Source of the DNA: Dermatemys mawii
Taxonomy: Eukaryota > Chordata > Testudines > Dermatemydidae
NCBI GenBank assembly: GCA_007922305.1
Contig: ML677333.1
Location: forward strand, 12,874,541 to 12,938,540
Length of the DNA stretch: 64,000 nt
Direction of reading: 5' to 3'
Numbering within the stretch: position 1 is the stretch's first letter; each line of letters begins with the position of its first letter. The notes below the pieces were generated by a model. It worked only from the letters and a program-made list of their open reading frames with translations. It had not been told where the DNA came from and made no database searches. Made by a program: the position numbers and the translations under genes. Positions 34,140 to 45,559 of this stretch are shown here, one piece after another.

Positions 34140-35613
34140 TACTAGAAGCATCCTTCTTCCCAGGCCACAGAGAAATAGTGGAGCCATTCCACATTTGGCA
34201 ACTGGTATGCAACTGAAGCTCTGTGCATGCCACCACAGTCCTGAAGTTCACTGTCTTTGCTGAGGCTTGAGAGGAGAATACAAGGGTCCATTATCCCTTA
34301 GCTGTGTGGGGCACATTTTACTATTAAATCCTGATCCTGCAACCTGATCCACCCAAATAGCCCTCGGGAGAGTTTTGTGTGGGCATAAAGTTCTGCCCAT
34401 GTTGATCTGATGCAGCATCAGGTCTCCAGGATGTTTTTATGGGGGTGGAAGGAGAGGAGGGAGAGTGGGGCACAGAAGGAATTAGGGAAAAGAGATGACA
34501 AGACATTGCTCCTTTGTGCTGAAAATGTATTAACTATGAAAATTCTAACACTGTAGAACTGAATGGTGCTAGACGACCAACTAGAGTCCATTATGCATAG
34601 GGAGAATGACCTTTTCTGAGGGAAGAGAGTCACCTGATGACTTAAATTGTATTTGCTTGGCTTGTGACCTAGTATCATAGCTTGAATATAAACACAAATT
34701 TGTCAGAGTTCAGATCTATGCTTTCCCTGCTGGATAAAACACTTGTTTTAGGGATTTAGTTATATCATGTTTTGATTTAGAATGTCGATACAAGTAATTA
34801 TTTTTATGATCAAACTTCCCATGCAGTTCATTGATCTACCAGATTTTTATTGTCTACTTTTTTTAACAATAGTCACTTTCATAGTAGGAATTTTGATGTT
34901 GTGGCTTTCTGGCATTTAAATATACCACAGGGTTATGCAGTGAAACTGCAAGTAACAGGCAATAAATTGTTCAATTTATAAAGATCATTCTAGCCCAGAG
35001 ATGAGATTCGTACAATTCCTTTTTCACTTAGATTTTAGTTCTTGCTCTAGTAGTTCAATCATAATTCTCACTATGAAATCATTTTCTTTCCTCTCTAGGA
35101 AAGGGAGCTTAATTTCTTTAGACCTGCAAAGCAGGAGAATCAGAGCTAAGGCAACCACAGGAACCTTAGCTAACTATCCTCCTGTCAGAGCCAGATCCTC
35201 CACTGGTGTAACTCAGCTTGACTCTATTAGATCTGACCCTCCAACTTTAACACCTGTGATCTTCTGTCAAATGAATAGCTTCATGTAACAGGCCAAATGC
35301 TGCCCTCAGATTCTTCTGTTCAGTTCCCGCTGAAGCTAATGAGTTTTTTCCATCTTTATCTGAGGACACAATTTGTCCCTATTTGTCTTGTAATGCCAAG
35401 GCAATACTGGACAAATTAATTCCTGGTGTAATTAATTGCTTCAGCACTTCTGCAACAGACATGAACTTGACTCAATTCAACTCAAAGAGATTTCTTACTG
35501 CTAGAGGTTCTTAATTTTGTGGTCTTATAACAATGTTTATTTTTTGAACGTTTTTACTTTTGTCTGAGCTATATCTGTATAGCTAATATGAAAACAGGCA
35601 TCACTCATGAAAA
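34140..35613. other. No clear element; possible foldback remnants
   Basis: 'CCACTGGTGTAACTCAGCTT' at ~35200 and 'CAGTTCCCGCTGAAGCTAAT' at ~35320 resemble the degenerate foldback family. Otherwise this is unremarkable AT-rich DNA. Confidence 0.4.
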
Positions 35614-35800
35614 TCGGAGTTCAGTGGTTTGAGTATTGGTCTATTAAAGCCACGGTTGTGAGTTCAATCCTTGAGGGGGCCATTTAGGAATATGGGGCAA
35701 AAATCTGTTGGATGATTTAACTGGGGATTGGTCCTGCTTTGAGCAGGGGGTTGGATTAGATGATCTCCTGAGGTCCCTTCCAACCCTGATATTCTATGAG
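35614..35800 (+). repeat. tRNA-derived SINE with CR1-type tail (CrySINE type)
   Basis: The head has PolIII-type internal promoter remnants: an A-box-like 'TTCAGTGGTTTGAG' and a B-box 'GTGAGTTCAATCC'. A short body follows ('GGGGCCATTTAGGAATATGG'). The last ~70 bases are the CR1 3' end ('TTGGATTAGATGATCTCCTG', 'AGGTCCCTTCCAACCCTGAT', 'ATTCTATGA'). This tRNA-head plus CR1-tail arrangement is the known tortoise/cryptodiran SINE, mobilised by CR1 machinery through the shared tail. It is the best taxonomic marker in the window. It is not a functional tRNA gene. Confidence 0.88.
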
Positions 35801-35865
35801 TATATATTTTATATATAGATATGCATATGTGTTATACTATATATATTATGTATAATCTCCAATTC
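35801..35865. repeat. TA-rich simple sequence after the SINE
   Basis: 'TATATATTTTATATATAG' and 'ACTATATATATTATG' form a TA-rich low-complexity tract directly downstream of the SINE tail. Confidence 0.8.
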
Positions 35866-37434
35866 ATGTTCATTATCACATTCTTTCTAATGTGCATCAT
35901 AACCATTTCTTTTTTAAATAAACAGGCATAACAACCATCAAATACTCACAAAACTGTTTATGTTGCCTCCTTTTTCTAAACTGTTCTCTGGCTGTAGAGA
36001 GATGAGTCACCACATCTTCTGCTAGTCTGGGGTTTGCCATCCTCTGTATCACTGCAGAGGAATTAGTAATTTGTTTCTGCTGAAGACACAGATTCTCTTC
36101 CATGTATGGAGTAGTTTAACATTCATGTGTGTATATTCCATGCTCTGAAATATCACACTTTTTCATCTCTGAAATGCAGGGGCTCTGTGCAATAAATTTT
36201 GACATCATTCTGCATGCATGCTTGTGAACAAGCTCTCAGTCAGTGAGCAATGTGGTCTTTGAAGTAGGTTATTATGAAGGAGAATGCTCTTTACAAGGAG
36301 ATTGGGCTGTCTTTGAGAACTGCCTTGTGTGGGATTTTAGCATAGTTTACAGGAGATAGTAAATCTTGTGCAACAAGCAATTCCTGTCAGCACTTGTTGA
36401 ATATGTAAGCATCATTCCTTTCCCTGTGTATTGCTCCTTTAAATGTAAAAAGTCTGTCTCTCTGCTTGGGAGCAGAGCTGTAAGAAGATTCAGTCATATA
36501 CAATAAGCAAGGCACACTGTTTTTTCTCCCTTGGAGGCTTTATATTTGTTGTTTGTTTTCTGTAATCTAAAATAAATCACCTAGATTGAAAGCCCACATC
36601 AGTGATGTTCTATGGGGCAAATAAAATCAGAATTAGACTGAGAGGCCTGTGATTTGCTCTAATATTCAGAGGCTTGAATCAGTCACCCGCTGGGACGCTC
36701 AGCTCCCTTGACTTTTTCCCATCACCAAACAACACACTCGCCAAAGGCTGATTTCCTATAGGATTCACAGAATGCCCCGTCCTGCCACCCCTCCTTAGTT
36801 AAATTTCCCCTCAGTTCTGTTACCCCTATTCTCTCTAAGGCCTCGTGATTCTGTGCTGTACCTCCTGAGTCGCCATAACTCTCTTCTAACGGGAATCAGA
36901 TCTTCTTTTCCAGTCCATGCACCTCACTGTTATTGCCCTTTCTTACAAACCTTCCCTCTTCCCAAACACGTATGGGGTTTTTACATATGGCAGACTAGCT
37001 TTGCCCAGATCAAATTGAGATTGAGACCAACTCCAAAATTGGGAGAGCAGAAAGGAGTCTTGCAGGCATTTTTTTCGCCCGCCTTGAGTCCTGTGTCACG
37101 CACAGCTCAGCTGGATGTGAGGACCTGATGCAGCAAAAGAAAGGAATCCAAAGATGGAAGGTTAAACCTGTCACAGAACCATCTCTGGGGAAAAAACTGA
37201 CAGAGTGATTAACTGGCACTGATTGTCATACTCGTCTTGCCAAAACAGTGTCATGTTATTGGTTATAAACTACTACTTTCAATAGTTTTTTTTACAAATT
37301 CCTTTTAGATGCCAGAGTTCAGCAGTTTATTTGAGATGTTCTTGAACTAAGCTGACAGTAAGCTCTGCAAAAAATGATGAATCCATGCCCAGTAATTTCT
37401 AGTCCCATTAAGGCAAATCCATAGCTTCTCTTTC
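35866..37434. other. No feature recognised
   Basis: No supported repeat or exon. Confidence 0.5.
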
Positions 37435-38150
37435 TTCTACTCTTTCAATCTGTCCAAAATGCTGCTGAAAAAGTCACTGCCTCGCCCACCCCTCTTGTTA
37501 TATATTTATCCCTTCCCCAAACAGGTTGCAGACTGGTCACCAGTCAGCATGCAAGAAGTGGACCAGACAGGCAAACGAGGTAGGTATGGATTAGGAAGAT
37601 GATGTAAAAATGAAATGAATAGACTCCAGCAGGAAAAGTAGAAATCTTAGCCCATGTTCAGCCCCTTCCCTGACACCTGCCCCTTGCTATCCTGGTCATA
37701 CTTAAGTTCCTCATTCTGACTTTCAAGAGACTTCACTGCCTGGCCCTTGCCTACTCTTGTCTCTCCCCATTATCCTTGAGGCTGGCCCTGCTCAGATCAA
37801 GATGCCTTTTCTGTCCTCTGAATCCACACAGCCTTTCTACCATACTGCCCCAAATGCCTCCTTCCTGGACCTAGTCCATCATCCTTCAGCCATCTCTTCC
37901 TTTAAGGCCCTTAAAGACAGAGAGGCATCTGAACTGTAGCCCATACCCAATCCCTTTGTATCCCACTAATAAGATGTGTACAAGTAACCCACAATTATGG
38001 AAATAAAACCGGTGTTAACTTTGCCATCAATCACATTGCTTTGTTATTCTCCTCCCATTCTAACCTCTTATCACCCTTGTTTGTATACTGTCTAGACAGC
38101 AAACTCTCCAGGGTCAGACCAGTCTCTGAAATCTGTCTGTAAGGCAATTA
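37435..38150 (+). repeat. L2-type LINE 3' region (ancient)
   Basis: Blocks in L2 order: 'AAAATGCTGCTGAAAAAGTC', then 'TCAAGAGACTTCACTGCCTG' and 'GCCCTTGCCTACTCTTG', 'ATGCCTCCTTCCTGGACCTA', 'TTCCTTTAAGGCCC', and a 3'UTR with 'CTGTCTAGACAGCAAACTCT'. A short C/T-rich unrelated patch lies near 37540-37620. It is heavily diverged with no coding capacity. Confidence 0.65.
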
Positions 38151-38214
38151 ACATGTTGGAGATATACCAATACAGTACAGTACTTATTACTGAGGCATAT
38201 TATTTAAAACTGGA

Positions 38215-38395
38215 GAATAGGAGTCAGCAGACTTGGATTTTGTTCCTGACTCTGTGTTTGGCTCACTCTATTTGGCAAGTAAATAAATTTAACCATCTTC
38301 AAATGGAGGGTAATTATATTTATTCACCTTTATAACGGTGAGATTACTGAGTTAAATCTTTGAGATCCTTGGATGAAAAGTGCTATAATTGAAAG
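38215..38395 (-). repeat. MIR-class SINE, antisense
   Basis: 'ATAGGAGTCAGCAGACTTGG', 'TTTGTTCCTGACTCTGTG', 'AACCATCTTCAAATGGAGGG' and 'CTTTGAGATCCTTGGATG' are successive antisense MIR-like blocks. The last part ('AAAAGTGCTATAATTG') also occurs in the split MIR at 19840-20150. Confidence 0.6.
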
Positions 38396-39018
38396 AGGTC
38401 CCAATCCTGTTGCTGGCTCCATACAAGCTCAGTATCTATCTTCGGGACCTCATTGTAGCATCAAGGCCTTACTTGTATTTTATTTTGTGTTTTTTTCCTC
38501 TTGTATGTTTTGTACACTATTTATTCTATGGTTCACTATTCACTATGGTTCACTGACATGATAATCTCTGTTCAGAAAGCAAAATATGTTACCAGACCAC
38601 TAAGTCTCATTGCTCACATTAACTATTTTGGAGGACTTTTGCTCAGGATATTGCACTGGCTTTTAAAACACTGTTCTTTGAAGTTTATTTTCAGAGATTT
38701 TAGTGGATGGTAAATGGTTTTCAGGATTGATGGATTACGTTGTGATAGCATTATTCACTTATGTTTCTTTTGGTCTATTATTTTGTCGTTCTTGTATTTA
38801 ATCAACTAAATATCTGCACATAAAGTTCACTAAGTAAATTGATGGTAGAGTTGGAAAGAAATCCCAGAGTCTAAACCCCAAGGAACACCTCCTTTTCTGC
38901 AGCAAATTGTACAAAACTATAAATGTGTGTTTTTTATTTAGATTTGACATTTTAAAAGAATGTCCATATAATACTCTTAGTATACTGATAATAATTAAGT
39001 TTTCAATAATCACGCAGT
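38396..39018. other. No feature recognised
   Basis: AT-rich. A small duplication of 'CTATGGTTCAC' lies near 38526-38553. Confidence 0.5.
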
Positions 39019-39023
39019 GGCAT

Positions 39024-39646
39024 TGTAGCAATGTGATGACTCAGCCAGCAGGAGGTGCTGCAGGAGTATCTCGGAATTAGCTCTTTTCCAGCTGGTGTCC
39101 CTCCCAGTCCAGACCCCAGTGCTTTTTACCTGGAGTGCTGCCCCCTGGTAGTGACCTACTCTCTCTAAGTCTCCCCTCCCCAGGGAATCCCAACCCTCTG
39201 TCCCCACCTTGCCTTAGTCTATGTCTACTGCCAGTCGGCATGGAGCCCCTGTTCCCTGGGACAGACTGCAGCGTAAACGCCACTCATCATAGGCAAGGTG
39301 GGGTTTGAACCAGCTGTCTTTGCCTGTCCCCTGGACTGCCCCTTTGTAGCCCCTTGCTATTAGCCCTGCTGCCTGGGGAGTCACCAGGCGGGAGCTCCCC
39401 AGCTCCTCTCACCTTTCCCCAGTCCTGCTCGGTCACCTACACCCTGAGCCTTCAAGCAGCCAGGTCCTTCTCCCTCTGAAGCTGGAGGGAGAATATTGAG
39501 CACCTGGCCCCCAGCCCTCTAATAAGGACCCACTGGGCCCTGATTGAGCTGGCAACAGCTGTGGCTGCTATTCCAGTCAGCCTAAACCCTCTCCAGGGCT
39601 GCTTTTACTCCTTTTATTTTAGGAACGGGGTAGCCACCCCACTACA
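39024..39646 (-). mobile_element. Solo LTR, 623 bp, with perfect 5-bp target duplication
   Basis: The ends 'TGTAG' and 'CTACA' are inverted and are flanked on both sides by 'GGCAT' (39019-39023 and 39647-39651), the signature of an integrated LTR retroelement. On the minus strand a CAAT-like 'CTCAATCAGGG' precedes a TATA-like 'CTTATTAGAGG', which suggests the minus orientation. No internal gag/pol sequence adjoins it, so it arose by LTR-LTR recombination. Gypsy and ERVL-type elements both make 5-bp duplications; I cannot choose between them. Confidence 0.85.
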
Positions 39647-39842
39647 GGCATAAATACAAATGAGTTAACACCACTAACCAGCAGCCTTCAATAATCAAAT
39701 GGAGGTAACAATTTACCTCAGGCAGCAGATAATGAATTAGGAAAATTCCAGAAACCCCTCTCATTCCTAAAACACACTTAGTAACAGACCTCATCCTTCC
39801 TCCATAAGCCCTATCTAAGAAGAGGTTTTCTTTGCAAAGTAT

Positions 39843-39900
39843 TCATAGATTATAAGGCTAAAAGAGGGCCACTGTGATCCTCTAGCCTGACCTGAATGCA
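39843..39900 (-). repeat. CR1 LINE 3' tail, antisense
   Basis: 'ATTCATAGATTATAAGGCTA' followed by 'GAGGGCCACTGTGATCCTCT' and 'AGCCTGACCTG' is the CR1 3' end reversed. Only the terminal block survives. Confidence 0.65.
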
Positions 39901-40842
39901 TACAGCCATCCTTCCACACTTCCTGCCCACTTCGTTCTTGCCAGCAGATAAAGGATGAATTTTTCCAAGAATCTCAATCCCCCTTGTCTGCTCAAAAGAA
40001 CAAATTGGGGTGGGGGGAGTAAACTAATTTGAAGACACAAAGAATTATTTCTACTTCTGTTTATGAGGCAAATAAAAGCAAATCTCTCCAATATATCCCT
40101 CCCTACCATGGCTTCCTTTAGTTGTTTTTAAAAGCACAATAGCACTTTGAAATGCTGTGTTGTTCACTGCCTATGAAAGAGGGAATGATATAATAATACC
40201 TAATATTTTAATTTGACTTTCTAAGAACAGCTGTGCTATGATAATTCACATCTCATTTGTAGCACACACCAGATAACCCTTTTTATGAGGAGCAGCCTAG
40301 TTATTTCAGCCATAGTCTCTATACCCAGTAAACTTCATCTGAGATGTATAACACTTTGTGATGCTTATCAATATTCCAAACATACTATGTAATAACTAAG
40401 TGTTATGGGCAGCGTACCAAATATGGCAAGAATGTGTCTTGACTATCCCATTTTCCTTCCTGATTGCTCTTCCTCTGGGGATACAGTTTGACTCATGCCT
40501 TGACTATGCTGGTAATTATCCAATTGCAGCCATTAGTGTAGTTTTACTTTGTGCAAACACTTAATGCAGATAAGGTAATTTCCAATAGTGGCATTTAGCC
40601 CTGCTTGAAACAAAAGTAAACTCCCCTCTCTACCCAAGGAGTTTGCACTAGGGCAGGCATACCAATGGCTGAAATCAGGGGCAATTCCCATTGTAAACAG
40701 TGCCTGGGACGCATTAAAATGGAGCTATCAGAATCCACAGGTGTTCTCATCTCTATTACACTAAAGACTGAGGAGCTGGCACTTTGCCCCAACCTTCAGA
40801 TTTTCTTCCCAATTGTGTATTTTTCTCCAAAGGAAGATAATA
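39901..40842. other. No feature recognised
   Basis: No supported repeat or exon. Confidence 0.5.
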
Positions 40843-40990
40843 GTAATATCTATCCCTTATGAAGTGCATTTCATCAGTAGATCTCAAAGCATTTGTAAAT
40901 GAGGTCAGTATAATTATCCCCATATTATGGATGGGAAAAGAGAGGTACAGATGCTTTTCTATACTTTGCAATAATTTCATTTTAGAAGTC
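40843..40990 (+). repeat. MIR-class SINE relic
   Basis: 'TAGTAATATCTATCCCTTAT', 'GATCTCAAAGCATTTGTAAA', 'ATAATTATCCCCATATTATG' and 'GAAAAGAGAGGTACAG' follow the MIR order on the plus strand. Confidence 0.6.
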
Positions 40991-41639
40991 TAAGTATCTT
41001 TCCTATTCTCCCTCCAAAAAAAAAAAATTGACAGAAGAGGTCACACATCATACCAGATAAAGAAGACGCAATAGTTTTCAGAGCTCCAGATATTTTTTAT
41101 AGTGTCATTGATCAATGAATATTTAGCAATGAAAATCTGGTAGTTAAGCATACTATTTGATTTCCCAAAGGCGATGGAATATGTTTAGAATAGAATGGAG
41201 GGACATTTCAAAATATTTTCTACAAAAATATCCTCCTCTTCACTCTTGCTGCTGCTCCTTACTGCTTACTTTGCCTCCTGGTAAGCGGTAGCAGTCAGAT
41301 GGAGACATTATTTTGATCTGAGTAGTGATCATTTTATTTTAATTAACAAGTATTCACCTGTTCAGATGAACAAAATTCATTCTCAGGGCTAGAAAGAATT
41401 GGAAATTAACATCCAGTGGTGTTATATTCTTTTGTATATTTTATCTTTTCCAATTAAATTAGCTGATTATGACATTGCTGAGTCTGTGGTAAATCTCAGT
41501 AATAATGAGTTAATGCCCATGGAATTTCAGTAGAGAAGGAGCTTATTGTTGCGGTTCTCAGTAGCCAACTTCAGGAGTGCAAATAGGTGACGTCAGGGAG
41601 GGAGATTTTTACCAGGGCACAGGAAATGACATAACTAAA
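40991..41639. other. No feature recognised
   Basis: AT-rich. An A-run lies at 41017-41028. Confidence 0.5.
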
Positions 41640-41850
41640 TATATTTCTGGTGTTGTTTGTGCATGCACAGGTGTGTGTTCATGTGCATAATATGTGTATA
41701 AAAATAACAAATATTTCTTCCTGTGTGTATATATACACACGCTTCTATGTATGTGCATGTATACACACATGTATATGTCTACACACCGCAAAACATTTTC
41801 GTTATTTACATATATATTATATGCATGTGGGCGCATGCACACACTTGGCT
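41640..41850. repeat. Degenerate alternating purine-pyrimidine (TG/CA/TA) tract
   Basis: Interspersed 'TGTGTGTATATATACACACG', 'ATGTATACACACATGTATAT' and 'GCGCATGCACACAC' runs make a decayed dinucleotide microsatellite of about 200 bases. Long ORFs over it (163 and 125 codons) come from its low complexity. Confidence 0.75.
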
Positions 41851-42397
41851 GCTGTAAACAATCAGCTAAGATTATGCCAAAATAACTTCCATTATATCTA
41901 TTACCTAAAACCAAGCAAAGAAAGTGGTCAGGGGAGCTTTGTGCAAAGGAAGGACTACTCCAAAATCCAAATTTGGGTACCCTCACCTCTACCCCACGGT
42001 TCTCTGCCCTCCCAAGCCTTCTTCACTGCTTCTCTACATTCAGCTTTTCATTCTCCTTCTTCCTGTTTTCCCCTCACCTTTAAACTCTTCCACTCACCTG
42101 TGCTACTCCCAGCTACTTTAGTTCCATCACTTCCATACTAATTAGTTATATTCTCTATCCAGCTGACAGGCATGTTCCCTTTCCCCTTCCCTGCTAGCCT
42201 TAAAGGAGGAGTGCAAAGTAATACTGAATCCTTCATAGGTGGAATTTCAGCTGCAGGATGATAAAGTACGTTTAGAATTTCCCCAAATTTAGTTCTACAC
42301 TCCCTGTGCTGCAGCAGTGGAATTACTGTTTATTCCTCATGACTAGTCAGCAATAACATCTTCTCTGCAGTAGTACTATGAGCAATATGAGCTAGAG

Positions 42398-43021
42398 CAG
42401 TGGTTCTCAAACTTTTTTTTTTCACGGACCACTTGAAAATTGCCGAGGGTCTCGGCGGGCTGCTTAATGATCTTTCCAAATGTTGTTTGTACCGTTAGAT
42501 AACTATTGTAAAGCACTTTCCATAAAAGCGCTATATAAACACACAATAATTAATTTTTTTTGTTGTACAAATAAAAGCACACAAGTCATATTTTAATATC
42601 AGTAGTCTTACCTTTCTAATGTGATGGATGTGCCCTCTCTGCCCGGCTGTGGAAGCCTCCAAGCTGAGGCTGGGAAGGAGGGCCATTTCTCCCTGGCAGC
42701 CACAGCCCTGGAGCTTGGGAAAGTCGCCTCTTTCTCTGGCCACTGCAGCCCTGCATGTCCCCAATTCCCCCGACCCCCTCTTCTCACCCCACTGCCCCCT
42801 CCTACCTACCTCCTATTCCTCACAAGGCCACCACCTCACCTTACACGTAGCCTTCTCCAGAGTCCAGGCACCTAACTAGTGGAGCCACGCCTGCGCAGCT
42901 CCGCTAATTAGGTGGGTGGCCTTTCATTTTCTTGTGTGCAGCAGTCCAGATATACACCTTAGAGGGAACTAATCGCGGACCACTTGAATGGAGCTTGCGG
43001 ACCACAGTTTGAGAACCTCTG
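42398..43021. mobile_element. hAT-type non-autonomous element, 624 bp
   Basis: Left end 'CAGTGGTTCTCAAACTTTTT' and right end 'CCACAGTTTGAGAACCTCTG' are inverted. Subterminal 'CACGGACCACTTGAAAATTG' pairs with 'TCGCGGACCACTTGAATGG' in an orientation typical of this family. A shared 'TAGAG' abuts both ends, but the full 8-bp duplication is not clear. Inside, near 42940-42970, 'ACCTTAGAGGGAACT' looks like a fragment of the 57205-type element. Confidence 0.8.
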
Positions 43022-43024
43022 TAG

Positions 43025-43245
43025 AGGCCTGCTCATTGAATTGGGAGCCAGGAGCTCCTAACTTCTGATCCCAGCTCTGCAGTTTGGTCTTGGGGAAACA
43101 AACAGATCCCCCCATCTGTAAAATGTGGGTCATAATAAGGAACGTATTGTATCTCCCTGGCAGGGGTGCTCTGAGGACTAGAGAATCTGTCAATGCTATT
43201 TTTATAAAGCACTTGTGCAGCCACAAAGCACTGTGAAATCACAGC
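43025..43245 (-). repeat. MIR-class SINE, antisense
   Basis: 'AATTGGGAGCCAGGAGCTCC', 'CTTCTGATCCCAGCTCTGCA', 'CCCCCATCTGTAAAATGTGG' and 'TTTATAAAGCACTTGTG' follow the antisense MIR order. It starts at the right end of the hAT at 42398-43021, so the hAT probably inserted at or in the MIR edge. Confidence 0.7.
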
Positions 43246-44819
43246 ACTATTGGAATGTCAAATATGTCAAGTTACGATACACAGAATGATTATGCATTGC
43301 TAGAATAAGTGTTTGCAAGTATTTTGTCAATGTTTACAAATCCAGAATATATTTTAATTACCGTAGGAGTGTAGTTTGGTTTGTTAACTGTGTTGTTTTC
43401 CCCCACAGCACAAGCTACTGGATGTGTTTTAGTATATTTATTTAGATGATTACTTAAAATCACAGCTTTAGTGTTTCCACTTATGTTAAGATCAGTTATT
43501 CTGGACTGGATCATCTGAGGTTGCAAATGCTTTCCATTCCCATTGAAATCAGTGCCTCATATTCATGGTGCCACAATATCTTAGTCATTACCAGGAACTT
43601 AGCTGTTCTGTTTTGAATATGTATGAGAGGCTGTCCAAAAAATGCTAAATATAGCAAAAAGCTACACAATATTTTAGCTGAAACTTTGAAACTGTGAATA
43701 ATGTAAAAGTTCATGCTGTATTAACTGACAAAAATATCATCCATACATTATCATTCAGGAATCAATATGCAAAGCCAAAAACAAAATTGCTTTGTGGGAT
43801 GTTAGATGAAAGAAACACATTAATGACTTCTGAACGGCTTTGTCTAGTCTCATAAGCTGGAATGCATGCTGGCCCCAATCATTGAGAAAAGAGCTTCAAA
43901 TTTAGGTTCCTGAAATCAAAGGTGACAGTACAATTTATAATTCTGCCTTCCTTTTGAAAAAGGATTGAGACTCTGAAGCTGCAGACTGTTCCAGAATGGT
44001 ACAACTGCGACTGAGTAGCAATGAGAATTGATTGCTCTGTGATGAATATGAACTACAGGGAACCTCATGTGACTGAATGTTTGTCTCTTGCATTTTGGAG
44101 AATGTTCATTGTGTAGCATTTCGTCACTGGCGATCCTCGAGATCCATATCAAATCCCCAGTTGTGAGTTTCTATGCTCCATTTCATTTCTGTCTGATGTA
44201 TTCCAGATTAATCTTTTTTTTTTTGCCCTGTGAAATGATGACTAGGTATTATGTGCTGATATTATGTATCAGTCACCTAACATGAACAACATAGAGAACT
44301 CATTGGAGCGGTGGCCAGAAATTTTTGAGGGTGGAATTTAGCAGGCTGAGACCTTGGCCATAATGTCCAATGTCTCGTTGCCTTCCATGCACTTGCAAAT
44401 CTTGCATTTAGGGCATTGAAAGAAGGTTGCAGGGGCAGGGAGCACTCACTCCTGAGGTGTGCAGTACTGCAGGCCTTTTCCCACTCCTGACACCCCCCGT
44501 AGGTTGTCAACATTGCTTGAACAATCTTCAGGGCCTTGGCCTTCCTGTAACTATATGGCTTTTCTGTAGCCATGCTGGAAGGCCTGAACCAAAGCCGCCT
44601 TCTGCAGCCAGACTGAAGAAGCAGCAGCCATTAGCTGTAGGCCTGGAGTCACATACTCACATTCTATCTGAAATGTGTTTAAAAGATTCGCACCAGGCTG
44701 TGAGGAGGGGACTTTGCCCTAATAGCTCCCCACTGTCACCAGATAAAGAAACAGATCTCAAGATGGGTAAGGAAAACTTAAGTAACACCATTCTGACTGG
44801 CAAGAAACTGCTTATCAAT
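43246..44819. other. No clear element; short GC-richer frame at 44300-44850
   Basis: Mostly AT-rich unique DNA. The 140-codon plus frame at 44427-44849 has no recognisable domain and runs into LTR-like sequence. Confidence 0.45.
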
Positions 44820-45490
44820 AGAGAATGTTGTGAAAGCCTCATTGTATGACCATTGTCATTACACTTTCCTATTGTTTGACACTGTGATCTCTGTCAGATT
44901 TGTAATTGTTTTTTTCTGCTGAATAATTAATTTTTCTGGGTGTAAATCAATTAAGGTGGTGGGGTATAGTTGGTTAGGTAATTTTGTTACGATTGGTTAG
45001 TAAAATTATACTCAGATAATTGGTTAAGGTATAAGTAAGCAGGACTCAAATTTCATTATAAAAACTGGGGTCCAAGAAGGAGATAGGGAGAGAAAATATG
45101 ATCAGAAGTAACAGAAACAGGAGGAAGAACGCTGGAAGAAGACCAAAGGAGGCAAGGAACCCCTGAGGAAAAGAACTCACCTCCAAGACCCAACCTAAGA
45201 TAAGAGCTGCCAGGACTTTTCTGCACAACCGTGACATGCAGCAGCTAAGATCCAGAGACTGACCTTGCCTGGCCAACAGGGGAAGCCTGCTGCCTGTACC
45301 AGAATTGATGAGCATTACACTGTGTGCTTAGCATGTGTATTCTGCTTGTTTGGGAATTGTCAATAAATAGAGGATAAGAATATTACTGTGTGCGGCTCTT
45401 TCAGCAGCTAAAGATCTTGCCAATCCGCAGGAAGATGTGCCCTGAGCCCTAGGAATTGGGTAAGGATGGCGGTATAAATTAACAGGGTTG
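44820..45490 (+). mobile_element. LTR-like segment (solo LTR, limits approximate)
   Basis: Around 45000 the repeated 'GATTGGTTAGTAAAATTATA' and 'TAATTGGTTAAGGTATAAG' form CAAT-rich promoter-like DNA. 'TTATAAAAACTGGGG' (~45055) is a TATA-like box, and 'CAATAAATAGAGG' (~45360) a polyadenylation signal followed by a GT/T-rich 'TGTGTGCGGCTCTTTC'. This order fits a U3-R-U5 unit. Nearby, 'TGAGCCCTAGGAA(T/C)TGGGTAA' occurs twice (45442 and 45497). Precise TG...CA ends and target duplication were not resolved. Confidence 0.55.
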
Positions 45491-45559
45491 CACCTTGAGC
45501 CCTAGGAACTGGGTAAAGTTGTGTTTCCCTATAGTGTGAAAGGGATACAGAAATTTGTG

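Noticed and set aside
33706..34263. 185-codon plus-strand ORF and a 157-codon antisense ORF
   Set aside because: Both lie across the palindromic GC-rich hAT element at 33817-34139; the translations mirror each other and carry no domain.
35614..35690. Possible tRNA gene
   Set aside because: The A- and B-box-like sequences belong to a SINE head with a CR1 tail; there is no intact cloverleaf.
41650..42141. 163-codon plus ORF rich in Cys, His and Ile
   Set aside because: It is generated by the TG/CA/TA low-complexity tract.
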